64,000 nucleotides of DNA, taken from the NCBI RefSeq assembly GCF_031458135.1, contig NZ_JAVDXW010000001.1, forward strand, positions 248,001-312,000. Direction: 5' to 3'. Numbering within the stretch: the first letter of the stretch is position 1; each line of letters starts with the position of its first letter. The notes beneath the pieces were generated by a model. The model worked only from the letters and a program-made list of their open reading frames with translations. It had not been told where the DNA came from and searched no databases. Positions 52,766-64,000 of the stretch are shown piece after piece. The position numbers and the translations under genes were made by a program. This stretch comes from Haloactinomyces albus (GTDB lineage: Bacteria; Actinomycetota; Actinomycetes; Mycobacteriales; Pseudonocardiaceae).

Positions 52766-54910
52766 ATGTGGAGCGAGTGGTGGAACCGCTTCGTCGCCTC
52801 CGATCCGGCACTGCGCCGCTTGCGTACGGCCACCCGCGTGGCGGTCTCGGTCGCGCTCACCCTGCTGATCGTGTTCCCGCTGCTCGCCTGGTGGGGGCAG
52901 CCGTTGACCTCGGCGATCATCGGCGCCGTGGTGGCTATCCAGTCGTCGGTGGCGGTCAACGACGACACCGACCGGCAGCGACGGATCACCACCCTGCTGA
53001 TGCCACTGCCCGCCACGCTGTCCCTGGTGCTGGCCACGGTCACCACGCCCCTGGCGGTCACGCATATCCTCCTGTTCCTCGTGGTGATCTTCATTGCCAC
53101 CTACATCCGCCGTTTCGGCCCGCGCTACTTCGCCCTGGGATTCGTCGGGTTTTTCGGCTACTTCTTCGCGATGTTCCTGCGCCCGAGCCTGCCGCAAGTT
53201 CCCGCCATGGCCGTGGCCGCCGTCTGCGGAGCGCTGGTCGCTCTCGTGCTGCGTTTCGTCGTGCTGCGCGACGACCCCGAGGGCATCCTGCGCCGAGGGC
53301 GGCGCACGTTGCGAGCACAGGTGCACGGTCTGCTGCACGCCATTCGCGACGTCGCCCGGAGCCCCGATTCGGCACAGCACCGCAGGCGGCTGCACCGCCG
53401 TTCCATCCGGCTCAACGAGACAGCGCTGATGCTGGAAAACACCGTGCAACAACTCGACAGTCTCGACGAGTCCGGCCGCGAGGTGATCCGCAGGCGCATT
53501 CTCGATGTCGAACTCGCCGCCGAGAATCTCCGCACGCCGCTGCTGCGGGTGATCGACCACCCCAGTGGCTCGGCTGCTGTGTCGAGCGCACTCGGCCCCC
53601 TGCTCGATGTGCTCCGCGCGGCTCCTTCCGAGATTCGCGAAGCCAGTCGCAACGTGGCCGACCGCGTCGAGCAACAGAGCTCGGCCGAGGTCGCGATGAC
53701 GATCCGCAGACTCGGCGCGAGCCTGGCGGAACTGGCCACGGCCACCGCCGAACTCGGCACGCAGCGTCACGCACCCGACCAGAGCAGCCACGAGACCGGT
53801 CCGGGCGAGGAGCCCACCGACGAACCCGAGGAGCGCGAATCCGAGGAGCGCGAGGCCGGGACCACCGAGGAGACCGGACTCAGGCGTCCCGAGCTACGAA
53901 CGGCCATCCAGGTCACCTGCGCCACCGGGATGGCCGTCTTCCTCGGTCAGCTCATCTCCCCGAACCGCTGGTACTGGGCGGTGATCACCGCGTTCGTCGT
54001 GTTCGTCAGCGCCAACAGCCGGGGGGAACTGCTGGTGCGTGCCTGGCAGCGCACCGCAGGGACCCTGCTCGGGGTGGTGGCGGGGATCCTGGTCGCCAGT
54101 CAGGTCACCGGCAATATCGCCGCGGAGATCGCCCTGGTCCTGTTCTGCGTTTTCGCGGCCTTCTACTTCCTGGGGTACTCGTATGCGGTACTGACCTTCT
54201 TCATCACCACGATGCTGGGGATCATCTACGGCATTCTGGGCATCTTCGATGTGTCCGTGCTGGAGACCCGGCTTGTGGAGACCGCGGCCGGAGCGGCCGC
54301 GGGAGTCCTCGCGGCGATGCTCATCCTGCCGACCCGGACCCACTCGGTGGTCCGGAACCGCTCCGAGGACGTCCTGAAGAGCCTGCGCGACCTCCTCCGT
54401 GCGGCCGGTAACTCGGCCGCTTCCCCGGATGACGCCACGAGCCTGCGGGAGTCGGTGCGAGACCTCGACGACCGCGTACAGCAGCTCCGGAACGGTGCCC
54501 GGCCGTTGACCAACTACCGGTTGCGTTCCCAGCGCAGCAGGATCGACCGGTGGCTGACCATACTCGGCGGATGCGCCTACTACGTACGCAATCTGGCCGC
54601 CGTGTTGCCGACCACGGTGGACATGGTCGACGCCGATACCCGCGAGCGCCTCGCCGAACTGCTGTGGGCGCTGGCCGATGCCGCCGAGTCACTGACCGAT
54701 GAGGGGTCCCGGGAATTCCGCTCGGCCCTGCAACCCGCTTGCGACCAGGCCGAGACACTGCGCGACATCGTGGAATCGGTGACCAGTGACCCCACCTCGC
54801 TGCACCGGACCCTCAACCTGCTGGATCGCCTCACCCAGCTGCTGCAGGATCTGGCCGGGGAACTCGATCCCACCACGCCCGGCGAGCAGCAGGATACGGC
54901 AGCCCGCTGA
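52766..54910 (+). CDS. Large FUSC-family membrane protein
   Basis: The protein is about 714 residues with a duplicated design. An N-terminal block of ~6 helices (VSVALTLLIVFPLLAWWG onward) and a helical cytosolic part with an acidic linker (GEEPTDEPEERESEE) are followed by a second block (CATGMAVFLGQLI through AAGVLAAMLIL) and a second cytosolic helical domain. This is the full-length FUSC/YccS architecture, associated with efflux of aromatic or amphipathic compounds. ATG 52766 has GAGAGGAG upstream. ATG 52727 would add 13 residues without a good site. Confidence 0.86.
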   Translation: MWSEWWNRFVASDPALRRLRTATRVAVSVALTLLIVFPLLAWWGQPLTSAIIGAVVAIQSSVAVNDDTDRQRRITTLLMPLPATLSLVLATVTTPLAVTHILLFLVVIFIATYIRRFGPRYFALGFVGFFGYFFAMFLRPSLPQVPAMAVAAVCGALVALVLRFVVLRDDPEGILRRGRRTLRAQVHGLLHAIRDVARSPDSAQHRRRLHRRSIRLNETALMLENTVQQLDSLDESGREVIRRRILDVELAAENLRTPLLRVIDHPSGSAAVSSALGPLLDVLRAAPSEIREASRNVADRVEQQSSAEVAMTIRRLGASLAELATATAELGTQRHAPDQSSHETGPGEEPTDEPEERESEEREAGTTEETGLRRPELRTAIQVTCATGMAVFLGQLISPNRWYWAVITAFVVFVSANSRGELLVRAWQRTAGTLLGVVAGILVASQVTGNIAAEIALVLFCVFAAFYFLGYSYAVLTFFITTMLGIIYGILGIFDVSVLETRLVETAAGAAAGVLAAMLILPTRTHSVVRNRSEDVLKSLRDLLRAAGNSAASPDDATSLRESVRDLDDRVQQLRNGARPLTNYRLRSQRSRIDRWLTILGGCAYYVRNLAAVLPTTVDMVDADTRERLAELLWALADAAESLTDEGSREFRSALQPACDQAETLRDIVESVTSDPTSLHRTLNLLDRLTQLLQDLAGELDPTTPGEQQDTAAR

Positions 54911-54925
54911 GACGGCCCATCCGTC

Positions 54926-54979
54926 CATGTCCCCGCTTCGGCGGCGAATTTCACAGCAGCCTGCCGAAGCGGGGACATG
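54926..54979. terminator. 17-bp stem inverted repeat between convergent genes
   Basis: CATGTCCCCGCTTCGGC (54926-54942) pairs perfectly with 54963-54979 around a 20-nt loop. It sits between the FUSC gene and the convergent peptide transporter gene. It is the strongest bidirectional terminator candidate in the window. Confidence 0.75.
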
Positions 54980-55000
54980 CACGCACCGGGCACAGACGAG

Positions 55001-56476
55001 TCAGGCGACGCCGTGCATGTACTTCTTGATCCAGGGGGTTCCCAGCGCCAGCACGCCCGCCAGCACGAGCGTCACCAGCCCGACACCACCGAAGTACAGG
55101 TTCTGGTTCTCCTGCGAATACAACTGGGCGATCTGGGAAGCCACTCCCTGCCCCAGCGCGGGCGCGAGGAAGTACAGGCCCATCGTCTGGGAGGAGAACG
55201 CCCGCGGGGCGAGCTTGGTCGTCACCGACAGCCCGACCGGGGAGAGCATCAGCTCACCGATGGTGAACAGCACGAACACGAAGGCGATCATCAGTGGATT
55301 CATCAGGCCCTCGCCGTCGCGGAACAGCCCGGAGAAGACGACCCACAAAAAGCCGAGGGCGACGAAGATCAGGCCGCCGACGAACTTCATCGGGGTGCTG
55401 GGCTGGCGCTCGCCCCACTTGGTCCACAGCAGCGCGAACAGCGGCGCCAGGACGATGATGGCCAGCGGATTGATCGACTGGAACCACCCGACCGGGAAGC
55501 TGTAACCGAACAGCGTGGTATCCGTCTGGAAGTCGGTGACCACCACCAGTGTCGCGGCCTGTTGCTCGAAGAGCAGGAAGAACACGGCCGTGGCCAAAAA
55601 CAGCGGGACGTAGGCGGTCAGCCGATCGCGTTCCATCCTGGTGATCTGCCCGGAGCGGAACATCACCGTGAAGTAGATGATCGGCAGGATGATCGAGATC
55701 GTCGTGATCGTGTTGATCAATCCCTCGACACCCCACAGCACGGTTGCTCCGACGAACACGACCAGCAGGGCGACTGCGATCACCGCAACGCGAACCAGCA
55801 CCGTCCCCCTCCGGTGCTCCGGCAGTGGGTTGACCGGCTGCTTGCCCGCGTTGCCCAGACGGGCATTGCTGAGTACGTACTGCGCCAAGCCGAGGGCCAT
55901 TCCGACGGCCGCCGCACCGAAGCCCCAGTGGAAGCCGGGTCCCTCGGCGAGCGCGCCGGTGATGAGCGGGGCGGCAAAGCCACCGATGTTGATGCCCATG
56001 TAGAAGATCGAGAAACCGGCGTCCCTGCGGCTGTCCTCGTCGCTGTAGAGGCCACCGACGACGTTGGAGACGTTGGGCTTGAGCAGCCCGGTGCCGAGCA
56101 CGATCAGGCCCAGTCCGGGGGCCAGCGAGGCATACCCACCGGGCAGCGCCATGCAGATGTGCCCGAGCATGATGAGCACGCCACCGTAGAAGATGGCGCG
56201 CTGTGAGCCGAGCATCCGGTCGGCCAACCAGCCGCCGACCACACCGGTGAGATACACCGAAGAGCCGTAGGCCAGCACCAGCGCTACCGCGGTGGGCTTG
56301 TCCATCCCGAGGCCACCCTCGGTGACCACGGTGTACAGATACAGCGCCAGGATGGCGCGCATCCCGTAGTAGGAGAAGCGCTCCCACATCTCGGTGAAAA
56401 ACAGCGTGGACAACCCCGGAGGATGGCCGAAAAAGCCCTTCCCCTTCGGCTGGTCCGTAACCGTGGAGGTGTTCAC
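55001..56476 (-). CDS. Proton-dependent oligopeptide transporter (POT/PTR2 family)
   Basis: The protein is about 491 residues, MFS-fold with 12-14 transmembrane helices. The POT signature ExxERFxYYG appears as FFTEMWERFSYYGMRAIL in helix 1. PTR2 signatures GGWLADRMLGSQRAIFYGG and FSIFYMGINIGGF follow, with the helix-10 area GELMLSPVGLSVTTKLAP. It imports di-/tripeptides with protons. GTG 56476 is preferred because GAGAGGAC is correctly spaced. GTG 56482 is an alternative. Confidence 0.93.
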   Translation of the reverse strand: MNTSTVTDQPKGKGFFGHPPGLSTLFFTEMWERFSYYGMRAILALYLYTVVTEGGLGMDKPTAVALVLAYGSSVYLTGVVGGWLADRMLGSQRAIFYGGVLIMLGHICMALPGGYASLAPGLGLIVLGTGLLKPNVSNVVGGLYSDEDSRRDAGFSIFYMGINIGGFAAPLITGALAEGPGFHWGFGAAAVGMALGLAQYVLSNARLGNAGKQPVNPLPEHRRGTVLVRVAVIAVALLVVFVGATVLWGVEGLINTITTISIILPIIYFTVMFRSGQITRMERDRLTAYVPLFLATAVFFLLFEQQAATLVVVTDFQTDTTLFGYSFPVGWFQSINPLAIIVLAPLFALLWTKWGERQPSTPMKFVGGLIFVALGFLWVVFSGLFRDGEGLMNPLMIAFVFVLFTIGELMLSPVGLSVTTKLAPRAFSSQTMGLYFLAPALGQGVASQIAQLYSQENQNLYFGGVGLVTLVLAGVLALGTPWIKKYMHGVA

Positions 56477-56722
56477 GATCACGTCCTCTCGTACGTTTCA
56501 CATGGCGGTGGTAACCGCCCGGTAACTCGGCGGAGGGTACGCCTTGTGCGTCGTGACGTCGGGCACGGGGAACACACAACGGATTCCCTTCAAGCAAACA
56601 TACTGCAACAAACTCACACATTGGAGTTAATGGGGTATCCGCTGCACACATCCGTATTCACTGGGAAATACTGTGAACACGGAACGCAACTACCAAAGCA
56701 ATCGAACACGACGGGAGCGTCG

Positions 56723-57286
56723 ATGGATCTCTTGCCCGCCCATCGCAGTGCCATGCGGGAATTCGACAGCCGGGTCCGGCAGATCGATGCGAACCAGTGG
56801 AACGACTCCACCCCGTGCACGGAATGGACTGTCCGTGATCTGCTCAACCACCTCGTCGGCGAACAACTGTGGGCGCCGTGGTTGCTGCGCGGAGCCACCC
56901 TGGACGAGGTCGGCGACCGTTTCGACGGTGACCAGCTCGGCTCGGACCCGCAAGCGACCTGGGCCGAGGCCAGCACGGCCGCACGGACGGCGTGGGATGC
57001 CCTCGAAGCCATCCGAGGCGAGGTTCATGTCACCGGCGGAACGATTCCGACCGAGGATTACGGATGGCAGATGATTCTCGATCTGACCGTGCACGCCTGG
57101 GACCTCGCCCGAGGTATCGACACCGACGAAACCCTTGCTTCCGAGCTGGTGGAGACGGTGTACGAGGTCTTCGCCCCCTCCATCGAGTCCTTGCAGGGAC
57201 TCGGGATTTTCGCCCCGCCCCGGCGGATCGACGAGAACGCGGACATGCAGAGCCGACTGCTCGCCCTGCTCGGACGGGCCCCGTGA
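56723..57286 (+). CDS. TIGR03086 family (DinB/mycothiol-dependent-like) protein
   Basis: The protein is 187 residues. The N-terminal helical bundle has QWNDSTPCTEWTVRDLLNHL, a signature of the TIGR03086 branch of the maleylpyruvate isomerase/DinB superfamily. A metal-ligand His is in LTVHAWDLARGI. Enzymes of this fold use mycothiol, but the reaction here is unknown. ATG 56723 follows GGGAGCGTCG. Confidence 0.85.
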   Translation: MDLLPAHRSAMREFDSRVRQIDANQWNDSTPCTEWTVRDLLNHLVGEQLWAPWLLRGATLDEVGDRFDGDQLGSDPQATWAEASTAARTAWDALEAIRGEVHVTGGTIPTEDYGWQMILDLTVHAWDLARGIDTDETLASELVETVYEVFAPSIESLQGLGIFAPPRRIDENADMQSRLLALLGRAP

Positions 57287-57568
57287 CACTCACGCGGTCT
57301 CCGCCAGGACGAATGGTTCCGACAGCTTGCGTGGGTGGGTGGCTGCCTGCCGGATCACCATCGGCAGCCGTACTTGCTCCATCCGAGATACAATGGCCGT
57401 GTACGCGACGAGTTCCGACCAAGTGACGGTTCCCGGCGAACGTATCCACAGCAAAGGAGTGAGGGCGTCAGTGCCCGAGGCACCATCGACCGACGGCAGT
57501 ACCAGGCCGGGGCGAAGACCCGGCTCCCCAGGCCAGCGGGCGAGGACCCACTCTCGGGGTGACCGCTG

Positions 57569-58936
57569 ATGGACCTCGTACTGGCGATCCTCGGTCTGCT
57601 GTTCGTCGGAGTGCTCACGCTCGGTACCGCACTGGCGGTCGCCGCCGAGTTCTCCCTGACCTCCCTGGAACGCAGCACGATCGACGCACACGCGGCGGAG
57701 GTCGGTGACCGGCGGTCCAGAACGGTCCAGCGGGCACACAGCACGCTGTCGTTTCAGCTCTCCGGTGCCCAGGTCGCGATCACGCTGACCACACTGGTCA
57801 CCGGTTACGTTGCCGAGCCGTTGATCGGTGATCTCCTGCGTCCGGCTTTCACCGGCATGGGGCTGCCCGATGCGGTGGCGGGGGCGTTCTCGCTCACCCT
57901 GGCCATCCTGCTGGCGACCACGCTGTCGATGGTCTTCGGCGAGATGGTGCCGAAGAACCTGGCGATCGCGCGGCCGCTGCCCACCGCCCGCGCGGTGTCC
58001 GGATACCACTCGGCGTTCTCGCGGGTCTTTCGCCCGCTGATCGACGGGATGAACAACAGCGCGAACCGGCTCGTGCGCCGGCTGGGCATCGAACCGCAGG
58101 AGGAACTGCGCTCGGCTCGCTCTCCGGACGAACTCGGTTCGATCGTGCGCTCCAGCGCCGAGCACGGCACGCTCGACGAGTCCACCGCGGAGCTGATGGA
58201 CAAGTCGCTGCGATTCGGCGATCGCTCCGCCGAGGAGCTGATGACTCCGCGCGTACGGGTGGAGTCGCTGACGGCGGAGGCCGGCGTCGATGACCTGCTC
58301 GAGGCCGCACGGCGGACCGGATTCTCCCGATTTCCCGTGCACAGTGGCGACCTGGACGAGGTGCACGGGGTCGTGCACGTCAAACAGGCCTTCGGCGTGG
58401 CGCTCGACCAGCGCGCGAGTACCCGCGTGGGCTCACTGACCCGGCCCGTGCCGACCGTGCCCGAAACCCTCGACGGTGACGCGCTGCTGAACCGGCTGCG
58501 CGGATCCGGGCTGCAACTGGCACTCGTCGTCGACGAATACGGTGGCACGGCGGGCATCGTCAGCCTCGAAGACGTCATCGAGGAAATCATCGGCGACGTC
58601 CGCGACGAACACGACCGCCGCGAGGTCGCCGCCGTACGCGCGGTGGATCACGACAACTGGCTCATCTCCGGCCTGCTGCGGTCCGACGAACTGGAAGAGG
58701 CCACCGGCTTCACGATGCCCGACGGCGACTACGAAACCGTGGCGGGGCTCGTCCTGGCCGAACTCGGCCGGATCCCGGCCGAAGAGGACGGCATCGACAC
58801 CGGCGACTGGCGGCTGACCGTCACCCGGATGGACCGCCATCGCATCGCCGAGCTGCGCCTGACTCACGAGCAGGACAGCACCGCAATCCGTCCCACCTCC
58901 GAGATGGCGGGCGACCGACAGGAGGTGTCGCGATGA
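57569..58936 (+). CDS. CorC/CNNM-family membrane protein (hemolysin-like), first of pair
   Basis: The protein is 455 residues. A DUF21 (CNNM transmembrane) domain with FSLTSLERSTIDAHAAE and FGEMVPKNLAIA is followed by a CBS-pair domain (MTPRVRVESLTAEAGVDDLL, then ALVVDEYGGTAGIVSLED) and a CorC_HlyC C-terminal domain (DNWLISGLLRSDEL). Members export Mg2+ or Co2+. Stop overlaps the next gene (ATGA). Upstream 57287-57568 contains only a doubtful 58-codon ORF from ATG 57394, which is not annotated. Confidence 0.92.
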   Translation: MDLVLAILGLLFVGVLTLGTALAVAAEFSLTSLERSTIDAHAAEVGDRRSRTVQRAHSTLSFQLSGAQVAITLTTLVTGYVAEPLIGDLLRPAFTGMGLPDAVAGAFSLTLAILLATTLSMVFGEMVPKNLAIARPLPTARAVSGYHSAFSRVFRPLIDGMNNSANRLVRRLGIEPQEELRSARSPDELGSIVRSSAEHGTLDESTAELMDKSLRFGDRSAEELMTPRVRVESLTAEAGVDDLLEAARRTGFSRFPVHSGDLDEVHGVVHVKQAFGVALDQRASTRVGSLTRPVPTVPETLDGDALLNRLRGSGLQLALVVDEYGGTAGIVSLEDVIEEIIGDVRDEHDRREVAAVRAVDHDNWLISGLLRSDELEEATGFTMPDGDYETVAGLVLAELGRIPAEEDGIDTGDWRLTVTRMDRHRIAELRLTHEQDSTAIRPTSEMAGDRQEVSR

Positions 58937-59973
58937 GCGACGGACTCGCCCTGGCTCTCGCGGTCCTGTTACTGCTGTTGAACTCCCTGTTCGTCGGCGC
59001 CGAGTTCTCGCTGCTGTCCTCACGCCGCGACCGGCTGGAAGCCCTGCTCGAACAGGGCATCGGCCGAGCCAGGACCGTCATCAACGCGAGCCAGGAGGGC
59101 TCGCTGATGCTGACCAGCGCCCAGCTCGGCATCACCCTGTGCTCGCTGGGGCTGGGGCGTCTCGGCGAACCCGCCGTGGCCCACCAGCTCGGCAAGCTCC
59201 TCGGGCCCATCCCGATTCCGCCCGCCGTGCTGCATACCGTGTCCTTCGCGATCGCACTGGCGATCGTGGTCGTGCTGCACGTGCTGGTCGGCGAGATGGT
59301 GCCGAAGAACCTGGCCATCGCCGACCCGGAGCGGCTCGCGCTGTGGTTCGTGCCCATGCTGGTCGGTTTCGTCAAGCTGGCACGGCCGCTGATCGCGGTG
59401 TTCAACATGATGGCCAACGCGGTGCTGCGGCTGCTCAAGGTCGAGCCCAAAAGCGATCTGGAGACCGCCTACACCTCCTCCGAACTCGCCGAGCTGCTCG
59501 GCGAGTCCCGACGGGAAGGCCTGCTCGATCAGTCCGAGCACCGCAGGTTGGCGCAAACACTGTCATCGGTGGAAAACACCGTCGGCGACGTACTGATCCC
59601 GCTGGAACACCTGACCACCCTGCCCCGCGACCCGACCCTGGGCGATGTCGAGCAGGCCGTGTCGGCCACCGGCTTCTCCCGGTTCCCCGTCTGCGCCGAC
59701 GGCGGCAAGATCCTGGGCTACCTGCACGTCAAGGATGTGCTCGACCAAGCAGGCACCGCGCCGGAGACCCCCGTGATGCCCACGCGCGTGCGAGCGCTCC
59801 CGACCGTGGCCGTGCAGGCCCGCCTCGACGATGCGCTGACCGCGCTGAGACGCTCCCGCAGTCATCTCGCCACCGCCGTGGACGACTCCGGCAGCCCGCT
59901 GGGCGTGGTCGCGCTGGAGGATCTCGTCGAAGAATATGTCGGCACCGTGCGCGACAGCACCCACGTCACCTGA
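58933..59973 (+). CDS. CorC/CNNM-family membrane protein, second of pair
   Basis: The protein is 346 residues. It has a DUF21 domain (FVGAEFSLLSSRRDRLEALL, VGEMVPKNLAIADPERL) and a CBS-like domain (GYLHVKDVLDQAG, then LATAVDDSGSPLGVVALEDL), but lacks the CorC_HlyC tail of its neighbour. The ATG overlaps the first gene's stop. The two likely form a heteromer, with the shorter unit a partner. Confidence 0.9.
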   Translation: MSDGLALALAVLLLLLNSLFVGAEFSLLSSRRDRLEALLEQGIGRARTVINASQEGSLMLTSAQLGITLCSLGLGRLGEPAVAHQLGKLLGPIPIPPAVLHTVSFAIALAIVVVLHVLVGEMVPKNLAIADPERLALWFVPMLVGFVKLARPLIAVFNMMANAVLRLLKVEPKSDLETAYTSSELAELLGESRREGLLDQSEHRRLAQTLSSVENTVGDVLIPLEHLTTLPRDPTLGDVEQAVSATGFSRFPVCADGGKILGYLHVKDVLDQAGTAPETPVMPTRVRALPTVAVQARLDDALTALRRSRSHLATAVDDSGSPLGVVALEDLVEEYVGTVRDSTHVT

Positions 59974-59989
59974 CTTACTCTGGGGCAAC

Positions 59990-60910
59990 GTGTCGGAAAC
60001 GAAGTCGGTGCTGTCCGAACGCGAATGGTGCGAGCGGGAGGCGGCACATCACGCGCGGGTATCCCGGTGGACCGAACCGCACCGCCGCCGCAAGCAGCGC
60101 GGCGAGGCGCACCCGGTGATGGACTTCCTGTTCACCTACTACTCGCACCGCCCCTCGCGGCTGGAGCGCTGGCAACCCGGCTACGGCGTGGCCCTGGCCG
60201 GTGGCGGGAAGTTCCTCGAACGGCGCGGTTACATCGAAACCGACGACGGGATCATGGTCGACCCGGCTGTGCTGACCCCCTCCCGGCGCAGCACCGTGGA
60301 GTTCGTACTCTCGCTGCTCACCGCGACCGCAGCACGTCCGGCGCAGCTGGGATGTTTCGGGCTGCACGAGTGGGCGATGGTGTACCGGACCGACCCGGAT
60401 GACGTGCGCCATACCGGCCGGCCACTACGGCTGGGCCACCAGGGCACCGACGAAGTCGTCGAGTCGATGCGGATCCGGTGCACCCACCACGACGCATTTC
60501 GCTTCTTCACCGATCAGGCACGACCGCGCAATACTCTGCAACCTCGCCGCGAGGACCAGGTGCAACTCGAACAGCCGGGCTGCCTGCACGCGAACATGGA
60601 CATGTACAAGTGGGCCTACAAGCTGGATCCACTCGTGCCCGCCGAACTGGTCGCCGACTGCTTCGACCTCGCAGCACGGGTCCGGGAACTCGACATGCGT
60701 GCCAGCCCCTACGACCTCGGTGACCTCGGCTACTCACCGGTTCCCATCGAGACGCCCGAAGGGCGCGCGGAATACGTGCGCAGGCAGCGTGCCTTCGCCG
60801 AGGAATCCGCGAACCTGCGCCAACGGTTGATCGACCTCTGTCGCGGAGTGCTCACCTGGGCCGACACGTCTGCTGCGGCTCCCGTCGAAAACATCCGGTG
60901 CACGGAATGA
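59990..60910 (+). CDS. 3-methyladenine DNA glycosylase-like protein
   Basis: The protein is 306 residues. Typical blocks of the group often annotated this way in actinobacteria: HPVMDFLFTYYSHRPSRLER, LGCFGLHEWAMVYR and CLHANMDMYKWAYKLDPLVP. I cannot see a classical helix-hairpin-helix glycosylase motif, so the name rests on memory of annotations rather than on a motif. The GTG at 59990 is the first in-frame start and follows CTGGGGCAAC. It is 16 bp after the CNNM pair. Confidence 0.75.
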   Translation: MSETKSVLSEREWCEREAAHHARVSRWTEPHRRRKQRGEAHPVMDFLFTYYSHRPSRLERWQPGYGVALAGGGKFLERRGYIETDDGIMVDPAVLTPSRRSTVEFVLSLLTATAARPAQLGCFGLHEWAMVYRTDPDDVRHTGRPLRLGHQGTDEVVESMRIRCTHHDAFRFFTDQARPRNTLQPRREDQVQLEQPGCLHANMDMYKWAYKLDPLVPAELVADCFDLAARVRELDMRASPYDLGDLGYSPVPIETPEGRAEYVRRQRAFAEESANLRQRLIDLCRGVLTWADTSAAAPVENIRCTE

Positions 60911-60925
60911 GGCGCACCGGGATGG

Positions 60926-60961
60926 GCCCGCCGGACCGAAGCAACTCCGTGTCCGGCGGGC
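60926..60961. terminator. 11-bp stem inverted repeat between convergent genes
   Basis: GCCCGCCGGAC (60926-60936) pairs with GTCCGGCGGGC (60951-60961). It separates the glycosylase-like gene from the convergent HesB-like gene. A likely bidirectional terminator. Confidence 0.65.
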
Positions 60962-60968
60962 ACCCGAC

Positions 60969-61253
60969 TCACTCCCGAACGGTCAGACCGACCTCGCCGT
61001 TGTCATCGCGCTCGGCGTCCAGGGTCTTGTCACCCAGTACCGAAACCGCCTGCTGATCGAGGAAGACGCGCACGCCCTCGGCCTCGACAACCTGGTCGTT
61101 GCCCTCTGGCTCGGCGACGACCGACGCCAGCAGACCCTCGTTCACATCGCCACTTTCGGGTGTGGCGATCCGCAGACCGGCCCCCTCGGGAGATTCATTT
61201 CCCGACAGGACGACCTTGATGACCTCAGCTGCGTCTTCGCTGATGGTGAGCAT
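60969..61253 (-). CDS. HesB/IscA-like protein without cysteines
   Basis: The protein is 94 residues with the IscA-like beta fold: MLTISEDAAEVIKVVL, then GAGLRIATPE, and QQAVSVLGDKTLDAERD. The three Cys that A-type Fe-S carriers use to bind clusters are all absent. It therefore cannot act as a normal cluster carrier. ATG 61253 is used, giving the conserved N-terminus. A longer in-frame start at 61295 exists. Confidence 0.83.
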   Translation of the reverse strand: MLTISEDAAEVIKVVLSGNESPEGAGLRIATPESGDVNEGLLASVVAEPEGNDQVVEAEGVRVFLDQQAVSVLGDKTLDAERDDNGEVGLTVRE

Positions 61254-61330
61254 GAGCTCAACCCCTCTCGAAGTCTTTTCAGGTGAAGTCGCCAACGGTA
61301 GTCGACGGGGTCACCGATCGTACCGGCCGG

Positions 61331-64000
<2,670 letters not shown>

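Noticed and set aside
57394-57569. 58-codon ORF before the first CNNM gene
   Set aside because: No ribosome-binding site or recognisable protein features. Composition is Arg/Gly/Ser-rich, as expected for random GC-rich frames. Left unannotated.

Overview
The window is high-GC DNA with dense, often translationally coupled genes and many GTG starts. It carries an ergothioneine cluster, a mycothiol-type nitroreductase, a DUF5753/DUF397 regulator pair and group-2 and ECF sigma factors. This points to an actinomycete chromosome, most likely Pseudonocardiales (Saccharopolyspora/Actinopolyspora-like). That placement is inferred from gene content, not from a search.

Layout. 1-8.3 kb: 3'-truncated gltB (minus), ribonuclease Z, a DsbA-like mycothiol nitroreductase, a GH15 glycosidase, an SDR and a small membrane protein. 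8.3-12.6 kb is accessory: an unrecognised coiled-coil protein, then a minus-strand run of four overlapping small genes (three encode small H/CG/CxxC putative zinc proteins, one a membrane peptide). These diverge from an XRE-DUF5753/DUF397 pair. 12.78-15.00 kb: a type I-E-like CRISPR array (37 repeats, 36 spacers, perfect 61-bp period) with no cas genes in the window and a perfect 244-bp four-unit internal duplication. 15.1-22.4 kb: an enolase-superfamily enzyme, then a TPP enzyme, an FAD/Fe-S dehydrogenase and an FUSC-type membrane protein. 22.4-26.6 kb: a small island (two ArsM-like methyltransferases, ECF sigma factor, zinc anti-sigma factor, OsmC protein) bracketed by near-identical 89/90-bp direct repeats and by gene remnants. 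26.5-34.7 kb: an FAD dehydrogenase, an SDR and a three-gene formate dehydrogenase operon. The catalytic subunit of that operon is a selenoprotein, with an in-frame UGA followed by a clear bacterial SECIS hairpin. 34.9-42.05 kb: an SDR/hydrolase/unknown operon, convergent with a type III polyketide synthase, an acyl-CoA-dehydrogenase-like flavoprotein and a methyltransferase. A UbiA prenyltransferase is divergent from these. 42.1-47.3 kb: a small HTH protein, a group-2 sigma factor, a hydrolase, a phytoene-desaturase-like oxidoreductase and a Na+/Ca2+ exchanger. 47.4-51.9 kb: egtABCD, without egtE. 52-64 kb: an AcnR-like TetR, a large FUSC protein, a POT peptide transporter, a TIGR03086 protein, two CorC/CNNM proteins, a glycosylase-like protein, a cysteine-less HesB-like protein and 5'-truncated gcvP.

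How genes fit together. The formate dehydrogenase genes form one overlapping operon (Mo/W-Sec catalytic, Fe-S and membrane subunits). egtA-egtB-egtC-egtD make ergothioneine from histidine and gamma-Glu-Cys. The type III PKS, flavoprotein, methyltransferase and UbiA could together make a methylated, prenylated phenolic or quinone. The ECF sigma, anti-sigma, methyltransferase and OsmC genes look like a stress regulon. Convergent gene pairs are commonly separated by strong inverted repeats that probably act as bidirectional terminators. I saw no rRNA or tRNA genes and no intact insertion sequence.
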